Below are positions 20,090 to 30,119 of a stretch of DNA of 64,000 bases, in pieces (positions within the stretch are counted from its first letter, which is position 1; each line of letters opens with the position of its first letter). Below the pieces are notes generated by a model, which had not been told where the DNA came from, made no database searches, and saw only the letters and a list, made by a program, of their open reading frames with translations. Source of the DNA: Nematostella vectensis (taxonomy: Eukaryota > Cnidaria > Anthozoa > Actiniaria > Edwardsiidae); assembly GCF_932526225.1 (NCBI RefSeq), contig NC_064044.1, forward strand, positions 14,943,453-15,007,452, given 5' to 3'. Both the position numbers and the translations under genes were made by a program.

Positions 20090-20095
20090 TTCGGC
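19993..20095 (-). tRNA. tRNA-Phe-like F38
   Basis: Duplicate of F33 with the same extra base. Confidence 0.4.
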
Positions 20096-20277
20096 ACGTT
20101 CATGTCCAGACTTAGTCTGCTCGGGCTTAAATATGATGAATTTTGAATGAAAAAATAAAAAGTGCGCAAAATGGCAACCAAAGAAGTACTGCTCTTCTTC
20201 GCCATTGTTTTTGCGCAATAATCAAAACTTTATCTAATTATAAAAGTAAGACCTTCTAGATTTAAAAAAATGCATTT

Positions 20278-20349
20278 TTTCCATACCGGGAGTAGAACCC
20301 GTGCCGTCTGGGTGAAAACCAGAAATCCTAACCGCTAGACCATATGGGA
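20278..20349 (-). tRNA. tRNA-Glu (UUC) E39
   Basis: Duplicate of E34. Confidence 0.5.
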
Positions 20350-20527
20350 TATCTGCTCACCTTAGGAAATGTTTTCCTGATTAAATACATTGCAAAGAAT
20401 AGTATTATGATACGATGATGTTTTCTCCATAAATTTATCAAGCTCATATTTGTGCCATTCTTTACAAACATGTCTGCCGCGTCTTGACTGTGAAAGAGCT
20501 CCAGTTAACAAAAATGGTTTAAAAAAA

Positions 20528-20573
20528 TGCCGAAACCCGGGATTTTTCAGAGTTCCTACAAACTCTCCGGATT

Positions 20574-20623
<50 letters not shown>

Positions 20624-20629
20624 TTCGGC
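20528..20629 (-). tRNA. tRNA-Phe-like F39
   Basis: Duplicate of the well-preserved F34. Confidence 0.65.
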
Positions 20630-20835
20630 ACGTTCATGTCCAGACTTCGTCTGCTCGGGCTTAAATATGATGAATTTTGTATGAAAAAATAAAAAGTGCC
20701 AAAATGGCAACCAAAGAAGGACTGCTCTTCCTCGCAATTGTTTTTGCGCAATATTCAAAACTTTGTTTTTGCGCAATAGTCGAAACTTTATCTAATTAAA
20801 TCGGTAAGAACTTCTAGATTAAAATAAAAGAAATT

Positions 20836-20907
20836 TTTCCGTACCGGGAGTCGAACCCTGGCAGTCTGGGTGAAAACCAGAAATCCTAACCGCTAGACCA
20901 TATGGGA
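20836..20907 (-). tRNA. tRNA-Glu (UUC) E40
   Basis: Duplicate of E35 (E20 class). Confidence 0.6.
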
Positions 20908-21085
20908 TATCTGCTCAACTTAGGAAATGTTTTCTTGCTTATTAACAGCGCGAAGAATAGTATCATGATACGATGATGTTTTCTCCATAAATTTATTAAG
21001 CTCATATTTGTGCCATACTTTACAAACATGTCTGCCGTGTCTTGACTGTGAAAGAGCTACAGTCAACAAAAATGGTTTAAAGAAA

Positions 21086-21187
21086 TGCCGAAACCCGGGA
21101 TTGTTCAGAGTTCCTACAAACTCTCCGGATTGCACCAAGGACCTTCAGATATTCAGTCTGACGCTCTTCCAACTGAGCTATTTCGGC
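21086..21187 (-). tRNA. tRNA-Phe-like F40
   Basis: Duplicate of F35. Confidence 0.5.
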
Positions 21188-21369
21188 ACGTTCATGTCCA
21201 GACTTAGTCTGCTCGGGCTTAAATATGATGAATTTTGAATGAAAAAATAAAAAGTGCGCAAAATGGCAAACAAAGAAGGACTGCTCTTCTTCGCCATTGT
21301 TTTTGCGCAAAAATCAAAATTTTATCTAATTATAAAAGTAAGACCTTCTAGATTTAAAAAAATGCATTT

Positions 21370-21441
21370 TTCCCATACCGGGAGTAGCACCCGGTCCGTC
21401 TGAGTGAAAACCAGATATCCTAACCGCTAGACCATATGGGA
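21370..21441 (-). tRNA. tRNA-Glu (UUC) E41
   Basis: Duplicate of E36. Confidence 0.45.
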
Positions 21442-21622
21442 TATATATCTGCTCACCTTAGTAAATGTTTTCTTGATTAAATACATTGCGAAGAATAGTA
21501 TTATGATACGATGATGTTTTCTCCATAAATTTATCAAGCTCATATTTGTACCATTCTTTAAAAACGTGTCTGCCGTGTCTTGACTGTGAAAGAGCTCCAG
21601 TTAACAAAAATGGTTTAAAAAA

Positions 21623-21668
21623 TGCCGAAACCCGGGATTTTTCAGAGTTCCTACAAACTCTCCGGATT

Positions 21669-21718
<50 letters not shown>

Positions 21719-21724
21719 TTCGGC
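21623..21724 (-). tRNA. tRNA-Phe-like F41
   Basis: Duplicate of F36. Confidence 0.62.
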
Positions 21725-21930
21725 ACGTTCATGTCCAGACTTCGTCTGCTCGGGCTTAAATATGATGAATTTTGTATGAAAAAATAAAAAGTGCCAAAAT
21801 GGCAACCAAAGAAGGACTGCTCTTCCTCGCAATTGTTTTTGCGCAATATTCAAAACTTTGTTTTTGCGCAATAGTCGAAACTTTATCTAATTAAATCGGT
21901 AAGAACTTCTAGATTAAAATAAAAGAAATT

Positions 21931-22002
21931 TTTCCGTACCGGGAGTCGAACCCTGGCAGTCTGGGTGAAAACCAGAAATCCTAACCGCTAGACCATATGG
22001 GA
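21931..22002 (-). tRNA. tRNA-Glu (UUC) E42
   Basis: Duplicate of E37. Confidence 0.6.
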
Positions 22003-22180
22003 TATCTGCTCAACTTAGGAAATGTTTTCTTGCTTATTAACAGCGCGAAGAATAGTATCATGATACGATGATGTTTTCTCCATAAATTTATTAAGCTCAT
22101 ATTTGTGCCATACTTTACAAACATGTCTGCCGTGTGTTGACTGTGAAAGAGCTACAGTCAACAAAAATGGTTTAAAGAAA

Positions 22181-22282
22181 TGCCGAAACCCGGGATTGTT
22201 CAGAGTTCCTACAAACTCTCCGGATTGCACCAAGGACCTTCAGATCTTCAGTCTGACGCCCTCCCAACTGAGCTATTTCGGC
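22181..22282 (-). tRNA. tRNA-Phe-like F42
   Basis: F29 class with one D-arm change (GAGGGCG). Confidence 0.5.
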
Positions 22283-22464
22283 ACGTTCATGTCCAGACTT
22301 AGTCTGCTCGGGCTTAAATATGATGAATTTTGAATGAAAAAATAAAAAGTGCGCAAAATGGCAAACAAAGAAGGACTGCTCTTCTTCGCCATTGTTTTTG
22401 CGCAAAAATCAAAATTTTATCTAATTATAAAAGTAAGACCTTCTAGATTTAAAAAAATGCATTT

Positions 22465-22536
22465 TTCCCATACCGGGAGTAGCACCCTGTCCGTCTGAGT
22501 GAAAACCAGATATCCTAACCGCTAGACCATATGGGA
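22465..22536 (-). tRNA. tRNA-Glu (UUC) E43, next to LINE
   Basis: E36 class with a further T-stem change. Its 5' end touches the LINE tail, so its -38 box and usual upstream flank are displaced by 3.3 kb. Confidence 0.45.
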
Positions 22537-22558
22537 TAATAATAATAATAATAATAAT
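22537..22558. repeat. (TAA)n microsatellite, LINE 3' tail
   Basis: Seven TAA units, read as (ATT)n at the 3' end of the minus-strand LINE. Such a short tail is typical for CR1/L2-like elements rather than poly(A). It abuts base 1 of tRNA-Glu copy E43. Confidence 0.85.
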
Positions 22559-22647
22559 GCTCGTTTATTTCAACCGTTTGCAGTTCTTTTACAACTGAAT
22601 TACCGGTGGGGTCAGCTAACTACAAAATACATTACACCATACATAAT
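22559..22647 (-). promoter_or_regulatory. LINE 3' UTR with AATAAA
   Basis: The non-coding stretch between the ORF2 stop and the microsatellite tail contains AATAAA (plus-strand TTTATT at 22,564-22,569), six bases before the tail. The 3' UTR is where the element's own RT would recognise its RNA in this family. Confidence 0.55.
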
Positions 22648-25600
22648 TCATAATAACATTAAATCCCCAGCATATTGCGCTGAGACGAATTTGGAAAAAC
22701 GGTCCGTGCGACCCGGAACCACACTATGTGCGCGCTTAGATCTTAGGGAGTATGGCGAATTGAAGGATATAAGTCTGCTTGACACTAGGGGGTATAAGAC
22801 GCTCCCCTGTTTGATATTGCTTATGAATTTTCTGCACACATTGTGACGCCGCGCCTCTAAAGAAGACAAGCATGCGCGTTCGAGGGCGTCCTCGTAGCTA
22901 AGGCCACTACCGAAAATTATTCCTAGAGATCTTTTTTGAATTCTTTCTAAGGCAGCACATAGGTATTGCGGAAGGTTGGAAAAGACAACGCAGGCATACT
23001 CTAAGATGGACCTTATAAGAGAACAGTATACAGACACTAAATCCCTTTCTGAGACGCCACATGATTTTAGTTTTCTGAGTGCATAGAGACGACGGTTTGA
23101 CTTTTTGATCACATAGTCACAGTGCGATGACCAACTAAGGTCCGAAGAGATATACACACCGAGAAGCTTGAAACTGGTGACTGACTCAATAACGGAACCG
23201 CCGACCGCTATTGGTTGGCACTGAGAACTATTGTACTGTAAAAAATCAACCCGCATCTCCTTGCACTTACTAGGATTTAACAGCATGTTATTATTTTGTG
23301 CGAAATTGTTGACATTATTTACCATATGTCTCATGACAGATGGAGCGTTGCGAGGAATTATTTCTAGAATAGATAAGTCATCAACGTATTTCACCCTAGG
23401 ACCCCAGGCGCGCACTAGATCATCTACCATAACTGCAAATAAAATGGGGCTCAATTTGGTTCCCTGAGGAATTCCACCATTTGGGGATTTACAAGCTGAT
23501 GACGAGTTAGCAATTTGGACACTCTGTGACCTGCCTTGAAGAAAAGCGGCAACCCACCTGACTAAGGAGGGGTGTAACCCATAGCTAGAAAGCTTACTTA
23601 GCAAGATACGATGATCAATAATATCAAAGCCCTTTTTGAAGTCTGCAAAAAAGAATCTTAGCGAACAGTTGCCATTATCCAGCGCTTCTAATGCGAGATG
23701 TAATAAATAGACTAACGCTTGAGAAGTTGATCTACCTGCAAGGGCGAACTGTTTGGGGTCAAGTTTACTAGTTAATGAGGGCGTAATCCGGGACAAGGTG
23801 AAACTTTCCATTATTTTAGCAACTTGACTTGTTAAAGAAACTGGTCTAATGTCTTTTTCTACAGACTTAGCGGGTTTCTGCTTGGGAAGGGGTTTTACAA
23901 TTGCACTTTTCAGCAGGGAAGGGAGCGATCCCTCAACCAATGACGCGTTGTAAATGTCACTAACAACGGGACCAAGCTCATGAGCAAACTCCTTTAAGAT
24001 TATGTTCGGGAGACCGTCCGGGCCAGGGGCTTTTTTTACTTTGATCCCGCGGAGCGCTAATTCTGCTTCCCATGGCGTTGCGAGCAGGTCTGGAGGTACA
24101 GAATCCACAATAATTTCTTTAACATCCGACTGTGCCAGGGGGGTGAAACCCGAGGTGAGACTTACAAAAAAGTCATTGATCTTGTCACACAGGGAGTCAA
24201 CGGAGTCAATAATCAGACCATCAACCAGTTGGAGGTACCACTGCCCAGAATCATCAGAAACTCCAGAAAGATTCTTTATCTCCTTCCACCACTTCCCTAC
24301 ACTGGACTCCTTAAGATTTTTGACCTTGCTATTATAGAAGGACTTTTTGGCAGATGAAATAGCCTTTTGAACTTTATTCCTCCACATTTTGAATGCTGGA
24401 GAGTCCTTTCCATACCGCACAAGGGCATGCTGTCTTCGGGCGACAAAGGATTTTGTTTTTGTCGAAATCCAAGGCTTGTCCGTGGAATGGACGCGGAACG
24501 TCTTGAGTGGCAGGAATTGGTTTATCGCATCTGACAGGATCTGATAGAAAAGTTCGAACTTTTCCTTGCAATTGTCGAGACAATATACCTCATCCCAAGA
24601 AAATGACGTAATCCAACTTCCAAACCCCCGCAGGGCGCTGTCCCTCGTGTCTCGTTTGGTTATCGTGCATTTGACACCCTTTTGACTTGGCGGGGCTTGT
24701 TGAATAAGAACGCCGTAATGATCGCTGCGGCCAATTTTTGGGAGCTGTTTGGGAACTTGGAGGCATTTAGGATTGTTAGTCAGGCACCAATCCAGTGTCC
24801 CAGTATCGCGGGTTAAGACATTCACAGTTTGGGTGAGGCCGGCGGATCTCTTGAACGGCACAGGTGAAATTTTGGTCGATGTAGGATTAAAGTCACCAGT
24901 CACACAAACCAAAGCTTCAGGGTGAGACCGCAAAAAACGGTCAACAGTCTCCTGAACATGTGAATACAACATGTTATTATCCTCCGCAGATGCATGAGGA
25001 GGGTGATATATGACTCCTATGAGAATGGTGGACACCGATCTAGGAAGCCGGAATGGTTTGACGTGGATCCACATTGTCTCCGAAACAGCACCTGAGAGTT
25101 CAGCCTCCGACAACCGTACACAGGGAATAACGGATCTAATATAGGTTGCTATTCCACCAGCGTGAGATGGGCGATCTTTCCGAAAGAGTGTAAAATCCTT
25201 CAGGGACACTTGGGAATCAGAGATCTCATCAGACAGCCACGTTTCCGTAATGCAGGCAATATCAACGCCGTTATGCTCCATTACGCACTCGAGTTCTTCC
25301 ACTTTTGGGGCTAAGGAGCGAAGATTACAAATCATGATGTTGGGTATAGACGGTTTAGCCGGTGCAATTCGCGAGTAGTCGATGCCAAATCCAGTTTGAC
25401 TAGGGGGCGCCGCAGATGTCTCAGACAAAGGCGGGATTCCTGTTGAGTCCAACACAGGGTGACCGGAATTTAATGGCCGTCGCTTTCGTTTCGATCTAAA
25501 TGGTTTCCTAATTCCAAGGGAGTTGAGCTCCTGCCACAGATCTTTGGGGAGCACTTGCTTCTTTTGAGTCTTGCTTATTGACTTGAGATAGGCGCTGCTG

Positions 25601-25773
25601 TAGACAAGTCTACTCGGGGATGATGAATTTGTTGATTCAGCATGGCTGCCAACAAGTTCCCCATCGAGCACACCAACAAACTGACGATTACTAGGCCACC
25701 AAAAGGTCATGAACTTGGTGAAATAGTACATAAACCTCAGTGTCTGAGCCAAGCAAAGGTTCGAAGGCCACAT
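22648..25773 (-). CDS. LINE ORF2: AP endonuclease-reverse transcriptase
   Basis: The 1,041-codon ORF has no internal stop. The first Met lies three codons after an in-frame TGA, which supports this start. The N-terminal 140 residues are unassigned and basic around 91-101. Residues about 143-355 form an exonuclease-endonuclease-phosphatase fold: N150 in ICNLRSL, E177 in ITETWL, YHPPH near 256, GDFN (D294, N296) and the SDH signature at 350-352. These nick target DNA to prime reverse transcription in this family. Residues about 555-860 form the reverse transcriptase: KAPGPDGLPN at 581-590, ADFKKGFD around 710-717, GGIPQGTKLSP at 766-776 and catalytic YVDD at 796-799. The C-terminal thumb region to 1,041 resembles jockey/CR1/L2 proteins. 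No RNase H or zinc knuckle was seen. Codon use and base composition are clearly unlike the AT-rich array. Confidence 0.93.
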   Translation of the reverse strand: MWPSNLCLAQTLRFMYYFTKFMTFWWPSNRQFVGVLDGELVGSHAESTNSSSPSRLVYSSAYLKSISKTQKKQVLPKDLWQELNSLGIRKPFRSKRKRRPLNSGHPVLDSTGIPPLSETSAAPPSQTGFGIDYSRIAPAKPSIPNIMICNLRSLAPKVEELECVMEHNGVDIACITETWLSDEISDSQVSLKDFTLFRKDRPSHAGGIATYIRSVIPCVRLSEAELSGAVSETMWIHVKPFRLPRSVSTILIGVIYHPPHASAEDNNMLYSHVQETVDRFLRSHPEALVCVTGDFNPTSTKISPVPFKRSAGLTQTVNVLTRDTGTLDWCLTNNPKCLQVPKQLPKIGRSDHYGVLIQQAPPSQKGVKCTITKRDTRDSALRGFGSWITSFSWDEVYCLDNCKEKFELFYQILSDAINQFLPLKTFRVHSTDKPWISTKTKSFVARRQHALVRYGKDSPAFKMWRNKVQKAISSAKKSFYNSKVKNLKESSVGKWWKEIKNLSGVSDDSGQWYLQLVDGLIIDSVDSLCDKINDFFVSLTSGFTPLAQSDVKEIIVDSVPPDLLATPWEAELALRGIKVKKAPGPDGLPNIILKEFAHELGPVVSDIYNASLVEGSLPSLLKSAIVKPLPKQKPAKSVEKDIRPVSLTSQVAKIMESFTLSRITPSLTSKLDPKQFALAGRSTSQALVYLLHLALEALDNGNCSLRFFFADFKKGFDIIDHRILLSKLSSYGLHPSLVRWVAAFLQGRSQSVQIANSSSACKSPNGGIPQGTKLSPILFAVMVDDLVRAWGPRVKYVDDLSILEIIPRNAPSVMRHMVNNVNNFAQNNNMLLNPSKCKEMRVDFLQYNSSQCQPIAVGGSVIESVTSFKLLGVYISSDLSWSSHCDYVIKKSNRRLYALRKLKSCGVSERDLVSVYCSLIRSILEYACVVFSNLPQYLCAALERIQKRSLGIIFGSGLSYEDALERACLSSLEARRHNVCRKFISNIKQGSVLYPLVSSRLISFNSPYSLRSKRAHSVVPGRTDRFSKFVSAQYAGDLMLL

Positions 25774-25868
25774 AATTGGTCAAGGTCGCTTGTACAAATT
25801 ACTACTAATCGTTTAAACAGAGACACAGAAACACCGTGGCAGCCATGTTGGCGCCGCTGACCAAGATC
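25774..25868 (-). other. LINE 5' leader
   Basis: GC-richer leader between the array junction and the ORF2 start. It has a first short upstream frame (25,805-25,846) and an in-frame stop just before the ORF2 Met. It is too short to hold an ORF1. The exact left base of the junction is uncertain by a few nucleotides because the flank there is TATCT-like. Confidence 0.6.
25805..25846 (-). other. Short upstream ORF in LINE leader
   Basis: A 13-codon frame reading MAATVFLCLCLND then TAG, starting in an AACATGG context. It could be a uORF on the LINE transcript or mere chance; nothing shows that it is translated. Confidence 0.25.
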
Positions 25869-26046
25869 TATCTGCTCACCTTAGTAAATGTTTTCTTGAT
25901 TAAATACATTGCGAAGAATAGTATTATGATACGATGATGTTTTCTCCATAAATTTATCAAGCTCATATTTGTGCCATTCTTTACAAACATGTCTGCCGTG
26001 TCTTGACTGTGAAAGAGCTACAGTCAACAAAAATGGTTTAAAGAAA

Positions 26047-26148
26047 TGCCGAAACCCGGGATTGTTCAGAGTTCCTACAAACTCTCCGGATTGCACCAAG
26101 GACCTTCAGATCTTCAGTATGACGCTCTCCCAACTGAGCTATTTCGGC
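26047..26148 (-). tRNA. tRNA-Phe-like F43
   Basis: F29 class; anticodon-stem change CGTCATA. Confidence 0.45.
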
Positions 26149-26331
26149 ACGTTCATGTCCAGACTTAGTCTGCTCGGGTTTAAATATGATGAATTTTGAA
26201 TAAAAAAATAAAAAGTGCGCAAAATGGCAACCAAAGAAGGACTGCTCTTCTTCGCCATTGTTTTTGCGCAATAATCAAAACTTTATCTAATTATAAAAGT
26301 AAGACCTTCTAGATTTAAAAAAAAATATTTT

Positions 26332-26403
26332 TTCCCATACCGGGAGTCGAACCCGGGCAGTCTGGGTGAAAACCAGAAATCCTAACCGCTAGACCATATG
26401 GGA
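26332..26403 (-). tRNA. tRNA-Glu (UUC) E44, canonical
   Basis: All stems pair; consensus B box. Confidence 0.88.
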
Positions 26404-26581
26404 TATCTGCTCACCTTAGGAAATGTTTTCTTGATTAAATACAGCGCGAAGAATAGTATTATGATACGATGATGTTTTCTCCATAAATTTATCAAGCTCA
26501 TATTTGTGACATTCTTTACAAACATGTCTGCCGCGTCTTGACTGTGAAAGAGCTCCAGTCAACAAAAATGGTTTAAAGAAA

Positions 26582-26642
26582 TGCCGAAACCCGGGAATGT
26601 CCAGAGTTCCTACAAACTCTCCAGATTGAACCAGGGACCTTT

Positions 26643-26673
<31 letters not shown>

Positions 26674-26683
26674 ATATTTCGGC
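26582..26683 (-). tRNA. tRNA-Phe-like F44
   Basis: B box GGTTCAATCT; A box ATATCTCAG; insert stem one base changed. Confidence 0.45.
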
Positions 26684-26889
26684 ACGTTCATGTCCAGACT
26701 TAGTCTGCTCGTTCTTAAATATGATGAATTTCGTATGAAAAAATAAAAAGTGCCAAAATGGCAACCAAAGAAGGACTGCTCTTCCTCGCAATTGTTTTTG
26801 CGCAATATTCAAAACTTTGTTTTTGCGCAATAGTCGAAACTTTATCTAATTAAATCGGTAAGAACTTCTAGATTAAAATAAAAGAAATT

Positions 26890-26961
26890 TTTCCGTACCG
26901 GGAGTCGAACCCTGGCAGTCTGGGTGAAAACCAGAAATCCTAACCGCTAGACCATATGGGA
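26890..26961 (-). tRNA. tRNA-Glu (UUC) E45
   Basis: E20 class. Confidence 0.6.
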
Positions 26962-27138
26962 TATCTGCTCAACTTAGGAAATGTTTTCTTGCTTATTAAC
27001 AGCGCGAAGAATAGTATCATGATACGATGATGTTTTCTCCATAAATTTATTAAGCTCATATTTGTGCCATACTTTACAAACATGTCTGCCGTGTCTTGAC
27101 TGTGAAAATCTACAGTCAACAAAAATGGTTTAAAGAAA

Positions 27139-27240
27139 TGCCGAAACCCGGGATTGTTCAGAGTTCCTACAAACTCTCCGGATTGCACCAAGGACCTTCA
27201 GATCTTCAGTATGACGCTCTCCCAACTGAGCTATTTCGGC
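27139..27240 (-). tRNA. tRNA-Phe-like F45
   Basis: F29 class with the F43 stem change. Confidence 0.45.
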
Positions 27241-27422
27241 ACGTTCATGTCCAGACTTAGTCTGCTCGGGCTTAAATATGATGAATTTTGAATGAAAAAA
27301 TAAAAAGTGCGCAAAATGGCAAACAAAGAAGGACTGCTCTTCTTCGCCATTGTTTTTGCGCAAAAATCAAAATTTTATCTAATTATAAAAGTAAGACCTT
27401 CTAGATTTAAAAAAATGCATTT

Positions 27423-27494
27423 TTCCCATACCGGGAGTAGCACCCGGTCCGTCTGAGTGAAAACCAGATATCCTAACCGCTAGACCATATGGGA
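27423..27494 (-). tRNA. tRNA-Glu (UUC) E46
   Basis: E36 class. Confidence 0.45.
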
Positions 27495-27676
27495 TATATA
27501 TCTGCTCACCTTAGGAAATGTTTTCTTGATTAAATACAGCGCGAAGAATAGTATTATGATACGATGATGTTTTCTCCATAAATTTATCAAGCTCATATTT
27601 GTGCCATTCTTTACAAACATGTCTGCCGCGTCTTGACTGTGAAAGAGCTCCAGTTAACAAAAATGGTTTTAAAAAA

Positions 27677-27722
27677 TGCCGAAACCCGGGATTTTTCAGA
27701 GTTCCTACAAACTCTCCGGATT

Positions 27723-27772
<50 letters not shown>

Positions 27773-27778
27773 TTCGGA
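27677..27778 (-). tRNA. tRNA-Phe-like F46
   Basis: First acceptor base changed (TCCGAAA); B box intact. Confidence 0.55.
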
Positions 27779-27984
27779 ATGTTCATGTCCAGACTTCGTC
27801 TGCTCGGGCTTAAATATGATGAATTTTGTATGAAAAAATAAAAAGTGCCAAAATGGCAACCAAAGAAGGACTGCTCTTCCCCGCAATTGTTTTTGCGCAA
27901 TATTCAAAACTTTGTTTTTGCGCAATAGTCGAAACTTTATCTAATTAAATCGGTAAGAACTTCTAGATTAAAATAAAAGAAATT

Positions 27985-28056
27985 TTTCCGTACCGGGAGT
28001 CGAACCCTGGCAGTCTGGGTGAAAACCAGAAATCTTAACCGCTAGACCATATGGGA
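27985..28056 (-). tRNA. tRNA-Glu (UUC) E47
   Basis: E20 class with a D-arm change (GGTTAAGA). Confidence 0.58.
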
Positions 28057-28234
28057 TATCTGCTCAACTTAGGAAATGTTTTCTTGCTTATTAAAAGCGC
28101 GAAGAATAGTATCATGATACGATGATGTTTTCTCCATAAATTTAGTAAGCTCATATTTGTGCCATACTTTACAAACATGTCTGCCGTGTGTTGACTGTGA
28201 AAGAGCTACAGTCAACAAAAATGGTTTAAAGAAA

Positions 28235-28287
28235 TGCCGAAACCCGGGATTGTTCAGAGTTCCTACAAACTCTCCGGATTGCACCAA

Positions 28288-28330
<43 letters not shown>

Positions 28331-28336
28331 TTCGGC
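28235..28336 (-). tRNA. tRNA-Phe-like F47
   Basis: F29 class. Confidence 0.5.
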
Positions 28337-28519
28337 ACGTTCATGTCCAGACTTAGTCTGCTCGGGCTTAAATATGATGAATTTTGAATGAAAAAATAAA
28401 AAGTGCGCAAAATGGCAAACAAAGAAGGACTGCTCTTCTTCGCCATTGTTTTTGCGCAATAATCAAAACTTTATCTAATTATAAAAGTAAGACCTTCTAG
28501 ATTTAAAAAAATGTATTTT

Positions 28520-28591
28520 GTCCCATACCGGGAGTCGAACCCGGGCCGTCTGGGTGAAAACCAGAAATCCTAACCGCTAGACCATATGGGA
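28520..28591 (-). tRNA. tRNA-Glu (UUC) E48
   Basis: Canonical stems and B box; discriminator base is C. Confidence 0.82.
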
Positions 28592-28768
28592 TATCTGCTC
28601 ACCTTAGGAAATGTTTTCTTGATTAAATACAGCGCGAAAAATAGTATTATGATACGATGATGTTTTCTCCATAAATTTATCAAGCTCATATTTGTACCAT
28701 TTTTTAAAAACATGTCTGCCGTGTCTTGACTGTGAAAGAGCTCCAGTTAACAAAAATGGTTTAAAAAA

Positions 28769-28814
28769 TGCCGAAACCCGGGATTTTTCAGAGTTCCTAC
28801 AAACTCTCCGGATT

Positions 28815-28864
<50 letters not shown>

Positions 28865-28870
28865 TCCGGC
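28769..28870 (-). tRNA. tRNA-Phe-like F48
   Basis: Acceptor pairs with one G-U; B box intact. Confidence 0.6.
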
Positions 28871-29052
28871 ACGTTCATGTCCAGACTTCGTCTGCTCGGC
28901 CTTAAATATGATGAATTTTGTATGAAAAAATAAAAAGTGCGCAAAATGTCAAACAAAGAAGGACTGCTCTTCTTGGCCATTGTTTTTGCGCAATAATCAA
29001 AACTTTATCTAATTATAAAAGTAAGACCTTCTAGATTTAAAAAAATGCATTT

Positions 29053-29124
29053 TTCCCATACCGGGAGCCGAACCCGTGCCGTCTGGGTGAAAACCAGAAA
29101 TCCTAACAGCTAGACCATATGGGA
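29053..29124 (-). tRNA. tRNA-Glu (UUC) E49
   Basis: B box GGTTCGGCTCC; A box AGCTG; T stem one mismatch. Confidence 0.55.
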
Positions 29125-29301
29125 TACCTGCTCACCTTAGGAAATGTTTTCTTGATTAAATACAGCGCGAAGAATAGTATTATGATACGATGATGTTTTC
29201 TCCATAAATTTATCAAGCTCATATTTGTACCATTCTTTACAAACATGTCTGCCGTGTCTTGACTGTGAAAGAGCTCCAGTTAACAAAAATGGTTTAAAAA
29301 A

Positions 29302-29347
29302 TGCCGAAACCCGGGATTTTTCAGAGTTCCTACAAACTCTCCGGATT

Positions 29348-29389
<42 letters not shown>

Positions 29390-29403
29390 AGAGCTATTCC
29401 GGC
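29302..29403 (-). tRNA. tRNA-Phe-like F49
   Basis: D stem base changed (AGCTCTGT); acceptor and B box fine. Confidence 0.55.
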
Positions 29404-29586
29404 ACGTTCATGTCCAGACTTTGTCTGCTCGGGCTTAAATATGATGAATTTTGTATGAAAAAATAAAAAGTGCGCAAAATGTCAAACAAAGAAGGACTGC
29501 TCTTCTTCGCCATTGTTTTTGCGCAATAATCAAAACTTTATCTAATTATAAAAGTAAGACCTTCTAGATTTAAAAAAATGCATTTT

Positions 29587-29658
29587 TTCCCATACCGGGA
29601 GTCGAACCCTGGCAGTCTGGGTGAAAACCAGAAATCCTAACCGCTAGACCATATGGGA
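29587..29658 (-). tRNA. tRNA-Glu (UUC) E50
   Basis: Acceptor pairs, B box intact, one A-G in the T stem (CAGGG). Reference for this class. Confidence 0.72.
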
Positions 29659-29835
29659 TATCTGCTCACCTTAGGAAATGTTTTCTTGATTAAATACAGC
29701 GCGAAGAATAGTATTATGATACGATGATGTTTTCTCCATAAATTTATCAAGCTCATATTTGTACCATTCTTTACAAACATGTCTGCCGTGTCTTGACTGT
29801 GAAAGAGCTCCAGTTAACAAAAATGGTTTAAAAAA

Positions 29836-29881
29836 TGCCGAAACCCGGGATTTTTCAGAGTTCCTACAAACTCTCCGGATT

Positions 29882-29931
<50 letters not shown>

Positions 29932-29937
29932 TCCGGC
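29836..29937 (-). tRNA. tRNA-Phe-like F50
   Basis: As F48. Confidence 0.6.
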
Positions 29938-30119
29938 ACGTTCATGTCCAGACTTAGTCTGCTCGGGCTTAAATATGATGAATTTTGAATAAAAAAATAA
30001 AAAGTGCGCAAAATGTCAAACAAAGAAGGACTGCTCTTCTTCGCCATTGTTTTTGCGCAATAATCAAAACTTTATCTAATTATAAAAGTAAGACCTTCTA
30101 GATTTAAAAAAATGCATTT

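Larger units (their letters stand above)
16687..22153. repeat. 2,725-bp tandem duplication (five monomers)
   Basis: About 16,687-19,411 and 19,412-22,136, with the match running on to about 22,153. E33-E37 and E38-E42 are equally spaced, and both copies share the odd extra base in F33/F38. Confidence 0.85.
1..22536 (-). repeat. Tandem tRNA-Glu/tRNA-Phe-like array, left block
   Basis: About 42 head-to-tail monomers of roughly 535-560 bp. Each has one tRNA-Glu and one tRNA-Phe-like gene, both read from the minus strand. E-end to F-start spacing is nearly constant (178-183 bp). The block starts inside a tRNA-Glu gene, so the array continues beyond the window. Monomers differ by point changes and small indels and fall into recurring types shared over several kb, as expected from unequal exchange and gene conversion. 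Confidence 0.95.
22537..25868 (-). mobile_element. LINE (CR1/L2-type non-LTR retrotransposon), apparently full ORF2
   Basis: A 3.3-kb insertion interrupts a monomer between the 5' end of tRNA-Glu E43 and its usual upstream flank, which resumes at about 25,869. In element order (minus strand) it has a short 5' leader of about 95 nt, one long ORF with endonuclease and reverse transcriptase, a 3' UTR of about 90 nt with AATAAA, and a (TAA/ATT)n tail at 22,537-22,558. No long target-site duplication is visible. There is no ORF1, so it may be 5' truncated or belong to a single-ORF lineage. The open frame suggests a young copy. CR1/L2 placement rests on the motif set and microsatellite tail and is inference. 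Confidence 0.9.

Noticed and set aside
22648-25860. Short plus-strand and other-frame ORFs within the LINE
   Set aside because: They are shadows of the 1,041-codon ORF2, with no family features of their own.
22537-25868. LTR retrotransposon or other virus-like element
   Set aside because: There are no terminal repeats, protease, integrase or capsid motifs; an APE-type endonuclease and a microsatellite tail identify a LINE.
22537-25875. Long target-site duplication around the LINE
   Set aside because: The flanks are low-complexity ATATAT/TATCT and only a few ambiguous bases could be duplicated, so I could not define one.
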